Assembly (NCBI GenBank): GCA_038522735.1 | Contig: JBCBJX010000004.1 | Location: forward strand, 13,605-77,604 | Direction: 5' to 3' | DNA: 64,000 bases | Origin: JBCBJX01 sp038522735 | GTDB taxonomy: Bacteria > Pseudomonadota > Alphaproteobacteria > Caulobacterales > Parvularculaceae | Position numbers and translations under genes: made by a program | Shown here: positions 43,105 through 52,286 of the stretch, in pieces | Layout of the letters: every line of letters begins with the position of its first letter | Numbering within the stretch: position 1 is the stretch's first letter | Notes under the pieces: generated by a model | Seen by the model: only the letters and a program-made list of their open reading frames with translations | What the model was told of the DNA's origin: nothing | Database searches by the model: none

Positions 43105-43776
43105 TCAGTGCGGCTTCGCGCCGTTCTCCTCGTCCTGATCGCCGCCCTGCTCTGCGATCGCCATCTCCATCAGCGCCGTCAGCGCGGCCGCGCGGTCGTC
43201 GAGCGTCTTCGCTTCGATGAGCGCCTGTTTTTCGTCGGGCGTAAACGGGCAGATCATGGCGAGCGAGTTCACCAGCGTTTCATGCCCGGCTTTTTCAATG
43301 CTCGTCCAGTCCGCGGCGAGACCTTCGAGGGCGAGATACTGCTTCAGAAGATCGAGCAGTCGGCGCCGCGCGACGAGCAGCGGCTCGTTCGTGCTCGTAT
43401 CGACGGCGGAGTAGGGCGACCAGTCGACCCGGGCCTGGCGATAGGGCGTCGAAGCGTCGAGCTCCTCCAGCACCTTGAACCGAGAGACGCCGAGGAGGGT
43501 GATGAGATACCGGCCGTCATCGGTTTCTGAAAACGACGCGATGCGGCCGACGCAGCCGACCGAGAAGACGTCCGATTGCCCCATATTCCGCGAAGACCGG
43601 CTCTGCACCATGCCGATGAGCCGGTCGCCGCGCAGGGCGTCGTCAATCATGTTGAGATAGCGCGGCTCGAAAATGTTGAGGGGCAGCTGGCCGCGCGGCA
43701 GCAACAAGGCGCCGGCGAGGGGGAAGATCGGGATCGTCTCCGGAAGGGCGACGCGCAGGCGCGAGGCCTCGGACAT
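43105..43776 (-). CDS. LON-domain (substrate-binding) peptidase-like protein
   Basis: A 223-residue protein consisting of a LON N-terminal domain without ATPase or protease: IPIFPLAGALLLPRGQLPLNIFEPRYLNMID is the family opener, then GRIASFSETDDGRYLITLLGVSRF. The C-terminal helical part ends in an acidic, Gln-rich tail. AGGAG precedes the ATG at 43776, so the longer frame is dropped. It sits between cnoX and the trm112-like gene, a common alphaproteobacterial trio. Confidence 0.9.
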   Translation of the reverse strand: MSEASRLRVALPETIPIFPLAGALLLPRGQLPLNIFEPRYLNMIDDALRGDRLIGMVQSRSSRNMGQSDVFSVGCVGRIASFSETDDGRYLITLLGVSRFKVLEELDASTPYRQARVDWSPYSAVDTSTNEPLLVARRRLLDLLKQYLALEGLAADWTSIEKAGHETLVNSLAMICPFTPDEKQALIEAKTLDDRAAALTALMEMAIAEQGGDQDEENGAKPH

Positions 43777-43817
43777 GGTCGGCTCCTGACATTCGGCGGT
43801 GTTGGTCCGCGCGTTGA

Positions 43818-44723
43818 TCAGGAAAATAGGATGGAGGAGAGCCTCCGGCGAGCGCGCAGGGTCAGCGGGTCCGCCGGGCCCAGCGCCTCGAACACCGTGA
43901 CGAGCATTTTGCGGGCGGCTTCCTCGTTCCACTCCCGGTCCCGGCCGACGATTTCGAGAAGCTGATCGACGCCCGCCTCCATCGCCCCGGCGGCGATTTC
44001 GGCTTCCGCGAGCGCAAAGCGCGCCTCCAGATCGTCGGGGTTCGCCTCCACTGCGGCCGCCGCTGCTGCGCGGTCGCCGCCGCCCGTTCCGGCGAGGTCG
44101 AGGGCCGCCCGGACCGCTGCGACGGCCGGGTCGTTCCGGTTCGCTTCGGGAACGAGCGCCAGGGTCTGCTCCGCGGCGTCGCGATCGCCGGAGGCGAGCC
44201 GGCAGCGGGCGAGGCCGGCGAGGGCCGGCGCGTTTTCCGGATCAAGCTCGGCGATCTGCGCGTAGAGCTGCAAGGCGCCTGCAAGGTCGCCGGCGGCGAA
44301 CATCTCGTCCGCGGCCGCGAGCGCCGCCTCTATGTCGGGCGCGCCGGACGTCGCGCCGCCCGCCATCTGCGCAAGGCGATCGACGAACCCCTTCACGTCG
44401 CTGTCCGGCAGGGCGCCGACGAACCCGTCCACGGGCTGGCCGTCGACGAAGGCGAGCACCGCTGGGATCGACTGGATGCGCATCTGCTGGGCGAGCATCT
44501 GGTTCTCGTCGATGTTCACCTTGACGAGCGAGACGGCGCCCTGGCTGTCGGCGACGGCTTTCTCGATCGCCGGTGCGAGCTGTTTGCAGGGGCCGCACCA
44601 GGGCGCCCAGAAGTCGACGATGACCGGCCGTTCGCGGGAGGCGACAAGCACGTCGTCCGCGAAGGTCTCGATACTGGCGTCTTTATAGGCCGGCGCCGCG
44701 GGCGTCTGCTGGCTGAAGGACAT
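43818..44723 (-). CDS. cnoX: Thioredoxin-TPR co-chaperone CnoX (YbbN)
   Basis: A 301-residue protein with an N-terminal thioredoxin domain (VIVDFWAPWCGPCKQLAPAIE with an intact WCGPC) and a C-terminal TPR-like region from about residue 130. Known: CnoX protects proteins from over-oxidation and hands them to GroEL; here both active-site Cys are present, so it may also reduce disulfides. The start at 44723 (MSFSQQTP) is chosen over the longer frame. It is upstream of the LON-domain gene. Confidence 0.9.
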   Translation of the reverse strand: MSFSQQTPAAPAYKDASIETFADDVLVASRERPVIVDFWAPWCGPCKQLAPAIEKAVADSQGAVSLVKVNIDENQMLAQQMRIQSIPAVLAFVDGQPVDGFVGALPDSDVKGFVDRLAQMAGGATSGAPDIEAALAAADEMFAAGDLAGALQLYAQIAELDPENAPALAGLARCRLASGDRDAAEQTLALVPEANRNDPAVAAVRAALDLAGTGGGDRAAAAAAVEANPDDLEARFALAEAEIAAGAMEAGVDQLLEIVGRDREWNEEAARKMLVTVFEALGPADPLTLRARRRLSSILFS

Positions 44724-44814
44724 GGGGCTCGTCTCCGGCGGCCTTTGCGCCGCGTTATGCATGAAGTCGCGCAGATGTGGCCTTCGCGCCGCCGCGGGGC
44801 AACCCCGCGCCGGG

Positions 44815-45372
44815 CTAAGCGCCGTCCGGCTCCTCGATATCGACAATCCGCGGCTCGATCCCGCGGGACCGGAGGAACCGCAGAAGGTCGCCCGGCGCGA
44901 GCCCGGTCGAGGCGGCGTTGTCCAGCGGATGCGCCCAGACGAGCGCTTCGTCCAGGAGCGCCTTATCGAGCCCGACGGCGCGAACCTGTCCGGCGTCGTC
45001 GTTCAGCAGCGCGAACGCCGAGACCGAGCCGGGCGTCACGCCGAGGACGTCCAGCAGCGTCGCCTCACCTGCAAAGGAAAAACGTCCCTCCGCACCCAGT
45101 GCTTTCGCGAGCGCCTTCAGCTTCGCGCGCCGCTCGCCATGGCAGATGATGAGGAACGGCGCGCCGGCCTTATCGACGACGAACAGGTTCTTCGTCGCGG
45201 CGCCCGGCATCTCGGCTCGGTAGGCCCGCCCCTCCTCGACGGTGCGGATCGGCGGATGCTCGACCGTGCGATGTTCTAGGCGAAGCGCGTCGAGGGCCGC
45301 GAAAACACGGGGCCGGGCGTCCGGCCCGGATCGTGCTCCAGCGAAGGCGCTCTCAGCGTTCCCGCCGCTCAT
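44815..45372 (-). CDS. YbaK/ProX-type aminoacyl-tRNA deacylase
   Basis: A 185-residue editing-domain protein. EHRTVEHPPIRTVEEG, GAATKNLFVVDKAGAPFLIICHGERR with the conserved Lys, GVTPGSVSAFALLND and LVWAHPLDNAAST match the ProX/PrdX group that clears mischarged Ala-tRNA-Pro. The first 20 residues are a variable tail. It is followed by cnoX after 91 bp and divergent from tRNA-Gly. Confidence 0.9.
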   Translation of the reverse strand: MSGGNAESAFAGARSGPDARPRVFAALDALRLEHRTVEHPPIRTVEEGRAYRAEMPGAATKNLFVVDKAGAPFLIICHGERRAKLKALAKALGAEGRFSFAGEATLLDVLGVTPGSVSAFALLNDDAGQVRAVGLDKALLDEALVWAHPLDNAASTGLAPGDLLRFLRSRGIEPRIVDIEEPDGA

Positions 45373-45507
45373 TCAAGTCCCCCTACGACATACATCGCCG
45401 GCACGTTGCTCCGGCCCGGCGGACCCGCGCAACCGCGGGAAAAAAGCCCTTGCATTCATGGCTCCGGCGATGGATACACGCGGCTCGGCTCCGCAAGGGG
45501 TCCGTGA

Positions 45508-45582
45508 GCGGGCGTAGCTCAGGGGTAGAGCATCACCTTGCCAAGGTGAGGGTCGTGCGTTCGAATCGCATCGCCCGCTCCA
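45508..45582 (+). tRNA. tRNA-Gly (anticodon GCC)
   Basis: A full cloverleaf can be drawn: acceptor GCGGGCG with CGCCCGC, D-arm AGCTC/GAGC around AGGGGTA, and anticodon stem TCACC/GGTGA with loop TTGCCAA (anticodon GCC). The T-loop contains GTTCGAATC. The discriminator T and CCA are encoded (45579-45582). A TTTTCTCT stretch follows. Confidence 0.97.
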
Positions 45583-45677
45583 TTTTCTCTCAGATCACAA
45601 TACGATCCAATGCGCGTTGTCGTGCGTCAGTGACCTTCCGCGCGGACGGCGACCTTCGATGGCGGGTGCACGGCGGC

Positions 45678-47588
45678 ATGCGTTGCGTTTCTTTTCTGAT
45701 CGGCGCCTTGGCGAGCGCCGGCGTCGCCCGCGCCGCGGGCGATCCGGGCGTCGATGAGATCATGGTGTTTGGCGACGACCGCGACCGGTCGTCCGCTGCG
45801 GCCACAGAACTAGAGGCCCGCGACCTGATCGTGCTCCGGCCGCCCGACCTTGCGACCGCGCTCGCGACCCTTCCATCGGCGGCGCCGTCGACGAATTCGC
45901 GCGGCGAGACCGTCCTCGCCGTCCGTGGGCGGACCGAGCGGGGCTCAGTTGTTTACCTGAACGGGGCGCCCTTCGGCGACCCCTGGGACGGGCGGGTTGA
46001 TTTCGCGCGCCTGCCTGCCGAGGGCCTCGGGCGCATCGTTCTCAACGCATTTCCCGATCGGGTGGCCTCGAGCGCCGGCGGTTCGGTCGTTTTTCTGGAG
46101 ACGGCGCGCCGCGACGGCGCCAGGCTGGCGGCGGAAATCGGCGATCTCGGTTTCGCGCGCGCCTCCGCAGTCGGCGGCGCGGCGCAGGACGGCTGGTCCG
46201 CGGACGGCGCGGTGGAGAGGCTTACGCGGGACGCCCAGCCGCTAAGCGACGGAGCGCGCCCGCTCTTCTCTCAACGCGACGGACGCAGCCGGACGAATAC
46301 GGATCGGGACCGGGTCAGCGCCGTCGTCAGCCTCAGTTACGATCGCGCCGACCGGGTGCTGGCGCTGACGGGGTTGTGGGCGGAGGGGTCCTATGGCGTC
46401 GCCGCGGACGGGTCGCTCGATCCGGCGATTGAAGATCCTCGCTATTGGCGGTCTCCCGAGGACCGCTCGGCGTTTCTCTCGGCGCGTGCGACGGCGGGGA
46501 ACGCTGACGCGGTGTTGTGGCTCAACGCGCGCGACCAGAATATCGATCAGTATGACGATGGAACCTATAGGACGGTCGAAGAAAGACAGAGCGGCTCGGA
46601 CCGCGAATTTGGCGGGCGAGCGGTTCGGTTGTTTGAGGTGCGCGCGTTTGAGGCGCTTCTCGGCGTCGAGGGGCGCGACGCCATTCGCCGTGAACGGACG
46701 TCGGCGCCTGCGGGGGCGAGCGGATCGGAGGACGTGTTTCGGCGACGATCAGGAGCGCTCTTTGCGGACGCGGCGCTCAAGGTCGGCGAGGCGAGGGTTT
46801 CTGCCGGTCTGCGGGGCGACGCCGCCGCGACGCTCGCTTCGGGCGGTCGCGAGGAAGCGCCGGACTTTTCCGTGTGGAGCGCGCGTTTCGGCATAAATGC
46901 GCCCGCACCCGGCGGCTGGACGCTTGGCGCTGCGGTCGGCCGCGGCGCGCGTATCCCGACCCAGCGCGAGCTTTACGGGGAGGCGCTGGGGCGATTTCTT
47001 GTCAATCCGGACCTGAAGGCCGAGACAAGCCTCTATGGGGAGGCGAGCGCGGTCTACGCGCGCGATCAACTATTCGTCCGCATCACACCCTTTATCGAGG
47101 CGACGCGGAACGTGATCGATCAGGAGGCGGTGGTCGTCGACGGGGTGTCGCGACGGCGTCGGATCAACCTCGACGGCGCCGACGCTCTTGGGATCGAGGC
47201 GGACTGGCGGGCGAGGGCGACGGACCGGCTGGAGTTCGCCGGAGCCATCTCGCTCCTTCGTTTGCGCCGTCGCAGCGACCCGGAGGAGCGTCTGCCGGAG
47301 CGGCCTGCGGCGACCGGGTTCGCCGCGCTCGACTACCGGCTCGGGCTGGGGGTGCGCGTCCGTCTGGAAACGGAGCATCGAGGCCGGGCGTATTCCCTTG
47401 ATGCGTCTGGCGATCTTACGCCGCTGCCGATCTCCACCGCCTTCAACGCGGAGATCTCATGGGCTGCGCCCAGCGGCGTCGATCTTTTCCTGCGCGCCGA
47501 CAACGCTCTCGATGCGGAGGTTGCGCCGCAGCTTGGCCTGCCGGCGCCGGGGCGCCTCGTCCGGTTCGGCGCCGCAGCGACGTTCTAG
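45678..47588 (+). CDS. TonB-dependent receptor (compact, BtuB-like size)
   Basis: A 636-residue outer-membrane receptor starting with signal peptide MRCVSFLIGALASAGVARAA. A TonB-box-like DEIMVFG follows at about residue 26. The plug has ETVLAVRGRTERGSVVYLNG and GRIVLNAFPDRVASSAGGSVVF. The barrel contains GAAVGRGARIPTQRELYGEA, a conserved late-barrel motif, and ends in FGAAATF. Its size is near that of vitamin B12 or metallophore receptors, but no ligand can be named. The ATG at 45678 excludes the tRNA-overlapping frame. Its stop overlaps that of the convergent phosphatase-like gene by 4 bp. Confidence 0.88.
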   Translation: MRCVSFLIGALASAGVARAAGDPGVDEIMVFGDDRDRSSAAATELEARDLIVLRPPDLATALATLPSAAPSTNSRGETVLAVRGRTERGSVVYLNGAPFGDPWDGRVDFARLPAEGLGRIVLNAFPDRVASSAGGSVVFLETARRDGARLAAEIGDLGFARASAVGGAAQDGWSADGAVERLTRDAQPLSDGARPLFSQRDGRSRTNTDRDRVSAVVSLSYDRADRVLALTGLWAEGSYGVAADGSLDPAIEDPRYWRSPEDRSAFLSARATAGNADAVLWLNARDQNIDQYDDGTYRTVEERQSGSDREFGGRAVRLFEVRAFEALLGVEGRDAIRRERTSAPAGASGSEDVFRRRSGALFADAALKVGEARVSAGLRGDAAATLASGGREEAPDFSVWSARFGINAPAPGGWTLGAAVGRGARIPTQRELYGEALGRFLVNPDLKAETSLYGEASAVYARDQLFVRITPFIEATRNVIDQEAVVVDGVSRRRRINLDGADALGIEADWRARATDRLEFAGAISLLRLRRRSDPEERLPERPAATGFAALDYRLGLGVRVRLETEHRGRAYSLDASGDLTPLPISTAFNAEISWAAPSGVDLFLRADNALDAEVAPQLGLPAPGRLVRFGAAATF

Positions 47589-49180
47589 GCGAAGGCGCGT
47601 TCGATCGCGCCGGTCTTTGCGCGCACCCGCAAAGGCTCTCCGCTGACGCCGAGATCATCAACGCGCTCGCCGAGGGCGCGGAGCGCTGTCGGCATGACGT
47701 TGAAGGACGATGTCTCGCCGTGATCGCCGACGGGGAGGTCGAGGTCGGCGCCATAAAAAAATCCGTAAGGGCCGGAATGGCCGCCGGTGCGCCTGTAGGG
47801 GATCGGGCCGACGGTCCCCGTCTCCGGGTGATGCAGGGCGAGGGGGAGGCCCTTCCAGTAAACGTAGAGATCGCTTTCGCTCGCGCCGCGCTCCTCGATC
47901 CGCGTCGGCGGTTCGGCGATGTCGGCGACGGCCGGCTCGCCGGTCGCGGGATCGACGGTCTCGAAGAGGAACGTTTTCAACGCGTCGACGACGAAGGGCG
48001 CCTGGTTCGGCGAGATCGATCCGAACCGCTCACGGCCCGAGACGTTGAGCCGTATGCGACCGTCATAGAACGAGGGGACGGCGAAGGCCTCCATCTGCGG
48101 CCAGAAGGGCCGGTAGCGGGCCGCCGGCTGCCAGTCGATTTCCGCGCGCTCGACAGCGGCGTCGCGGCCGAGCGCGGCGCGGGTCTTGCGGCCGATCGCA
48201 TGGGAGCGAGGGTCGGGAACCCGGTTCCGCATGGCGACGTACCAGTCCTGGTCTTCGGCGAGGAGCGGCGTCCGCCTATTCATGGCTTTCCGCCAAGGAA
48301 GCGTCGCCATGAACGGCTCGCTGAACTGCCGACGGTAAAGAAGCTCAGGCAACAGCGCCATCGAAGGAACGTCGGCGCCGTTCGCCCCCATGCCGTGCAT
48401 GGCGAAGGCGATCACCGCCGCGTCGGGGAACGCCTTGACGAGACGGCCGATCAACCGGTCGGTCTCCTCGTAGACCGCGCGCACCCCGGCGCCCGCCGCC
48501 TTCGCCGACGGCATGGCGTGGAGCGGATGGGCAGGATCGACGCCGTGCCACATGGGCTCGATGACGGAGTGGGGCTCGCTCACCGTCACGACGGCGAACT
48601 CCCAGTCCGGCAGACGCTCTTTCAGGAGCCATTCGGCTGCGGCGGCGCGCACGCGCGCGGCCTCGGTCAGGGCGGCTGCGGCCCGCTCCGTCCGCGCCCG
48701 CGACTGCCAGCACATAGCGTAAATGAATTCCGTCGCCGGATAGGGTCCGAACCGCGCGTTCAATTCTTCGAACAGACCGTCGGGCCGGCAATAGGGCGGA
48801 ACGCCCGGATCATGCGCGCCCCAGCTGACGAGGCCCTGTGCGTTTTTCGCTTGAGCGAGATCGCAATACGGAACGTCGAAAAGGACGGTTTTCGCATTCA
48901 TTCGCGCGAACACCGGCTCGGCCGAAGTCGGCGTCTGATCGACATGGTAGGTCGACGGATCGAACCGCACGGCCGAATGGCGGTTCAGGGCCTCCGGCGT
49001 CGCCGCGCAGCTCACATGCTCCCAGGCGAGGCCCGTGTACTTCGCAGGGCCATGGATGAGCCGGTAGCGCGCGCTGCGGTCGCGGAGCGCGGCGAGGTTC
49101 GGGAGCGCGCCGTCGGCCATCCACCGCTCGGCGAGGGAAATCTCAAAGCCGTCGAGGCCGATCATCAACAAACGCGGCAT
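47585..49180 (-). CDS. Alkaline-phosphatase-superfamily phosphodiesterase/phosphatase
   Basis: A 531-residue protein of the type I phosphodiesterase/nucleotide pyrophosphatase kind. It begins RLLMIGLDGFE, where the Asp is a metal ligand. The nucleophile region is followed by VVTVSEPHSVIEPMWHG, AFAMHGMGANGAD and RRTGGHSGPYG, which carry further His/Asp ligands. No signal peptide is visible, suggesting a cytosolic enzyme. The substrate is unknown. It is divergent (93 bp) from a large GT-C-like membrane protein gene, so the two may act on one glycan or lipid. Confidence 0.78.
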   Translation of the reverse strand: MPRLLMIGLDGFEISLAERWMADGALPNLAALRDRSARYRLIHGPAKYTGLAWEHVSCAATPEALNRHSAVRFDPSTYHVDQTPTSAEPVFARMNAKTVLFDVPYCDLAQAKNAQGLVSWGAHDPGVPPYCRPDGLFEELNARFGPYPATEFIYAMCWQSRARTERAAAALTEAARVRAAAAEWLLKERLPDWEFAVVTVSEPHSVIEPMWHGVDPAHPLHAMPSAKAAGAGVRAVYEETDRLIGRLVKAFPDAAVIAFAMHGMGANGADVPSMALLPELLYRRQFSEPFMATLPWRKAMNRRTPLLAEDQDWYVAMRNRVPDPRSHAIGRKTRAALGRDAAVERAEIDWQPAARYRPFWPQMEAFAVPSFYDGRIRLNVSGRERFGSISPNQAPFVVDALKTFLFETVDPATGEPAVADIAEPPTRIEERGASESDLYVYWKGLPLALHHPETGTVGPIPYRRTGGHSGPYGFFYGADLDLPVGDHGETSSFNVMPTALRALGERVDDLGVSGEPLRVRAKTGAIERAFA

Positions 49181-49273
49181 ACCATCCCCCGCGGTCCTGC
49201 CCTTGACCGCTAAGCTGTTTGTTACACTAGAAGAATTAGAGATACGAGCGGCGGCGTCGGCTGCGAAGGGGCG

Positions 49274-51046
49274 GTGTTCGTGGGTGCTTTGGTGGAACGC
49301 TTGCGCGGCGTGTCGGTTTGGGCGGCGGCCGCCGTCGCGCTGTTGGTCCTTCTGTTCGCCGGATCTTTGCGCGAGCCGGCCCGATACATGGTCGGGCCGC
49401 ACGCCTTCATGCATCATGCGATCGGTCAGGCGGCGCTTTCGAGCCCGACGGCGCCGGAAAACCCGGTCGCGGCGGGGGAACCGCTGCATTATCCTTATGC
49501 GGGCGACCTCCTCACGGCGGCGATCGGCTCTTGGTCCCGGCTTCCTGACGACGTTATCAGCCTTGCGCTGAATTTCGTAGCTTTACTGATCTTTGCGACG
49601 CTAGTTTTTCGGGCTGCAACGCGCGTGGGCTTGAGCGCGCCGGCTTCTGCTTTCTCTGTCGTTTTCGGTCTCATTCCATTCAGTATACTGATGCTTCCTG
49701 GGCACGCAGTTTTCGAGCGCGCCTTCGGATCGAACGGAGGCCCGATCGACAGGCTCGTAGCTGCAGCGTTCCAGGAAAGTCGCGCCATCGGCTTCATTAA
49801 GTTCTTGAACGTCAATCAGAACGGATGGGGGCTTGCGGCCCTCGCCGCATGCCTCGCCGCATCGCTTGCGATCGTTGATCGGAAACGACCGCACCCCTTC
49901 GCCTACGCCTTGTTCGGCGCCGGGCTGCTCGGCGTCCTGCTTTTCTATCCCATCTACGCGCCTGTCGCCGTGGCGGTCGGCGCCGCTGTCGCCGCGGCCC
50001 GCTGGGCGGAGAGCTACTATTTCGCACCCGTCGGTCGTCCTTTTTTCAAGCGGGCGCTCGACGCCGCCGGCCCGACGGTCCGCGATCCCCATGTTCTCGC
50101 CATTGCAGCCATCGGTGTCGCAGCGTCCGCTGTGTCTTTCCCCTATCTGTCCGACGTACTGCTCGAGAGGCCGGGGACGCTTTCCGCCGACGACACTGCG
50201 ATCATCTTGCCCCTCGGCGAACGGCTATTCGCAGACGGAGCGACCTTGCTCCGTGTCTGCGCTTTTTTGGTTCCGATCGCTTTTTTCTTCCGCGATCCGC
50301 TCAGGGCTCATTGGAAAGAAAACTTCGCGGCCGCGATTGTTCTCACCGCCGTCCTCGGCTTCAGCCTGGCCCTCTATTTCGTTGTCTCGCCGCCTCTGCG
50401 TACGAACTACAAATTTCTTCTCCCATTCAATCTTGCTCTCGCGCTGCTGACGGCCCCGGCGGCGGAGCGCTTATGGCGGCTGCGCCCGCTCGCGACGTCG
50501 GGGCTCGCTGTGGCGAGCATTCTTTCCGCTGTCGTTTTTATCGACAGTTTCAGCCGAAACTACGCGCCCTCGGCGGTTCGGGCCGGGCGTCACTATTCCA
50601 GTTCAGACCCCGATCATCGCTCCGTTATGGAATGGCTGCGATCAGAAACGCCGGCGAATTCTGTCGTTCTCGACTGCGGGTATGCAGCGCCGACCTTCGC
50701 CCGCAGGACGCTTTTCATCGCCTACGATCGGCCGGGCGTCGATTGCCGGCCGAACGGGCGGCGCGCCGACGGCTGGCGCATGCCCCATGAAGGGCTCGTC
50801 CGGAACGTCCTGGTCGTTGAGGCGGAGGAACGGGTCGTGCGGCAACGCCTGATGGCGCGCATTTTCGACAAGACATCGGCCGCGGCTCCGGCTCTCGCTG
50901 ACGCCGCTGAACGCGTTCACGGCCGCCCCGTTTTCATCATCGCCCGGACAGACGCCGACCGAGAGCGGCTGGCGGTCGCCGGCGCGGCCCTACGCCATGA
51001 AAGCGGCGAGTTCGCCGTGTTGGAGTATGCGCCGGTCGTCCGCTGA
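49274..51046 (+). CDS. Large polytopic membrane protein, GT-C glycosyltransferase-like
   Basis: A 590-residue inner-membrane protein with roughly ten to twelve helices and a soluble C-terminal region. The first periplasmic loop has FMHHAIGQ and LHYPYAGDLLTAA; later loops carry GHAVFERAFGS and RTNYKFLLPFNL. This layout resembles GT-C enzymes that use lipid-linked sugars, but no catalytic motif is decisive. The start is GTG at 49274 or 49280 behind AAGGGG. Base composition is visibly less GC-rich in patches (about 49550-49760 and 50080-50420), suggesting different ancestry. Confidence 0.55.
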   Translation: MFVGALVERLRGVSVWAAAAVALLVLLFAGSLREPARYMVGPHAFMHHAIGQAALSSPTAPENPVAAGEPLHYPYAGDLLTAAIGSWSRLPDDVISLALNFVALLIFATLVFRAATRVGLSAPASAFSVVFGLIPFSILMLPGHAVFERAFGSNGGPIDRLVAAAFQESRAIGFIKFLNVNQNGWGLAALAACLAASLAIVDRKRPHPFAYALFGAGLLGVLLFYPIYAPVAVAVGAAVAAARWAESYYFAPVGRPFFKRALDAAGPTVRDPHVLAIAAIGVAASAVSFPYLSDVLLERPGTLSADDTAIILPLGERLFADGATLLRVCAFLVPIAFFFRDPLRAHWKENFAAAIVLTAVLGFSLALYFVVSPPLRTNYKFLLPFNLALALLTAPAAERLWRLRPLATSGLAVASILSAVVFIDSFSRNYAPSAVRAGRHYSSSDPDHRSVMEWLRSETPANSVVLDCGYAAPTFARRTLFIAYDRPGVDCRPNGRRADGWRMPHEGLVRNVLVVEAEERVVRQRLMARIFDKTSAAAPALADAAERVHGRPVFIIARTDADRERLAVAGAALRHESGEFAVLEYAPVVR

Positions 51047-51115
51047 CGCCGCGTCTTGACCGGGCCGGCCGGCGACGGATGCTTTCCCTGATTTGACAAC
51101 CAGGAGCAGCCGCCG

Positions 51116-52276
51116 ATGAGCCTTCCGGATTTCGACTTCCACGCGCCGCCGCGGACCGTGTTTCGGGCGGGCGCTGCGGCCGATCTCGCTGCGATCCTCA
51201 ACGCTGTCGCTCCGGCCCGGCGCGTTCTTTTCGTGACCGATGAAGGCGTGCGCTCGCTCGGTCTCGCCGACGCGGCCCTCGATGGGCTTAAGGACGCCGG
51301 GGTCGCCGCGGCGGTGTTCGATGCGATCGTCGCCGATCCGCCCGAACGCGTGATCCTCGACGCCGTGGAGGCGGCGCGGGCGTACGGGGCCGATGCGGTG
51401 GTCGGCTTCGGCGGCGGCTCGCCGATGGACGCCGCGAAGCTCGCCGCGGTCCTCGCCGGCGGCGACCAGCCTCTTTCGGAGATGTACGGCGTCGGCAAGG
51501 TGACCAATAAACGCCTGCCGCTCGTCCTCGTTCCAACGACAGCCGGCACGGGCTCGGAAGCGACGCCTGTCGCAGTGGTGACGACCGGCGAGACGACCAA
51601 GGCGGGCGTCTCGTCTCCGGCGCTTATTCCAGACGTCGCGGTGCTCGACCCGGACCTCACCCTCGGCCTGCCGCCGGCGATCACGGCGGCGACGGGGATC
51701 GACGCCATGGTGCACGCCATTGAGGCGTATACGTCGGCGGTAAAAAAGAACCCCGTTTCAGACGCCCTCGCCGTCAGCGCCCTGCGGCTTTTAAGCGGCT
51801 CCCTGCTCGCCGCCTGCCGGGACGGATCGAACCGGGATGCGCGCCGTGCGATGCTGCTCGGCGCGTCCCTCGCCGGACAGGCCTTCGCCAACGCGCCGGT
51901 CGCGGCCGTGCACGCCCTCGCCTATCCGCTGGGCGGCGTCTTCCACATCCCGCACGGACTTTCGAATGCGCTGATGCTGGAGTCCGTGATGCGCTTCAAC
52001 GCGCCGGAATGTGCGGCGCTTTATAGCGAACTCGAAGCGGCGCTCGATCCGTCTGCGGTCGGAAGCGACGGCGAGCGCGCCGACCGTTTCGTCGCCCGAA
52101 TGGCGCGGCTGTGCGACGAAGCGGGCGTGCAGCGCCGTCTGCGCGATGTCGGCGTCTCCCACAACGATCTGCCGCGCCTTGCGGCCGACGCGATGCTGCA
52201 GACGCGGCTGCTGGTCAATAATCCGCGCCCGGTCGATGAAAGCGACGCCAGGGCGCTCTACGAGCAAGCGTGGTGA
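51116..52276 (+). CDS. Iron-containing alcohol dehydrogenase
   Basis: A 386-residue group III dehydrogenase. The NAD-binding GFGGGSPMDAAKL motif, VPTTAGTGSEATPVAVV, and the iron ligands in GIDAMVHAIEAYTS and HALAYPLGGVFHIPHGLSNAL are all present. It would oxidise a primary alcohol or reduce an aldehyde; the substrate is unknown. A GGAGCAG stretch precedes the ATG. It is convergent with the CC0125-type lipoprotein gene (10-bp gap). Confidence 0.93.
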   Translation: MSLPDFDFHAPPRTVFRAGAAADLAAILNAVAPARRVLFVTDEGVRSLGLADAALDGLKDAGVAAAVFDAIVADPPERVILDAVEAARAYGADAVVGFGGGSPMDAAKLAAVLAGGDQPLSEMYGVGKVTNKRLPLVLVPTTAGTGSEATPVAVVTTGETTKAGVSSPALIPDVAVLDPDLTLGLPPAITAATGIDAMVHAIEAYTSAVKKNPVSDALAVSALRLLSGSLLAACRDGSNRDARRAMLLGASLAGQAFANAPVAAVHALAYPLGGVFHIPHGLSNALMLESVMRFNAPECAALYSELEAALDPSAVGSDGERADRFVARMARLCDEAGVQRRLRDVGVSHNDLPRLAADAMLQTRLLVNNPRPVDESDARALYEQAW

Positions 52277-52286
52277 GTCCGGATCG

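Noticed and set aside
45333..45677. An N-terminal extension of the second TonB receptor
   Set aside because: It would run through the tRNA-Gly gene and lacks a signal peptide; the ATG at 45678 gives a proper leader.
50917..51891. A 324-residue minus-strand open frame
   Set aside because: It is antisense to the alcohol dehydrogenase and the preceding gene, and is Ala/Ser/Arg low complexity.
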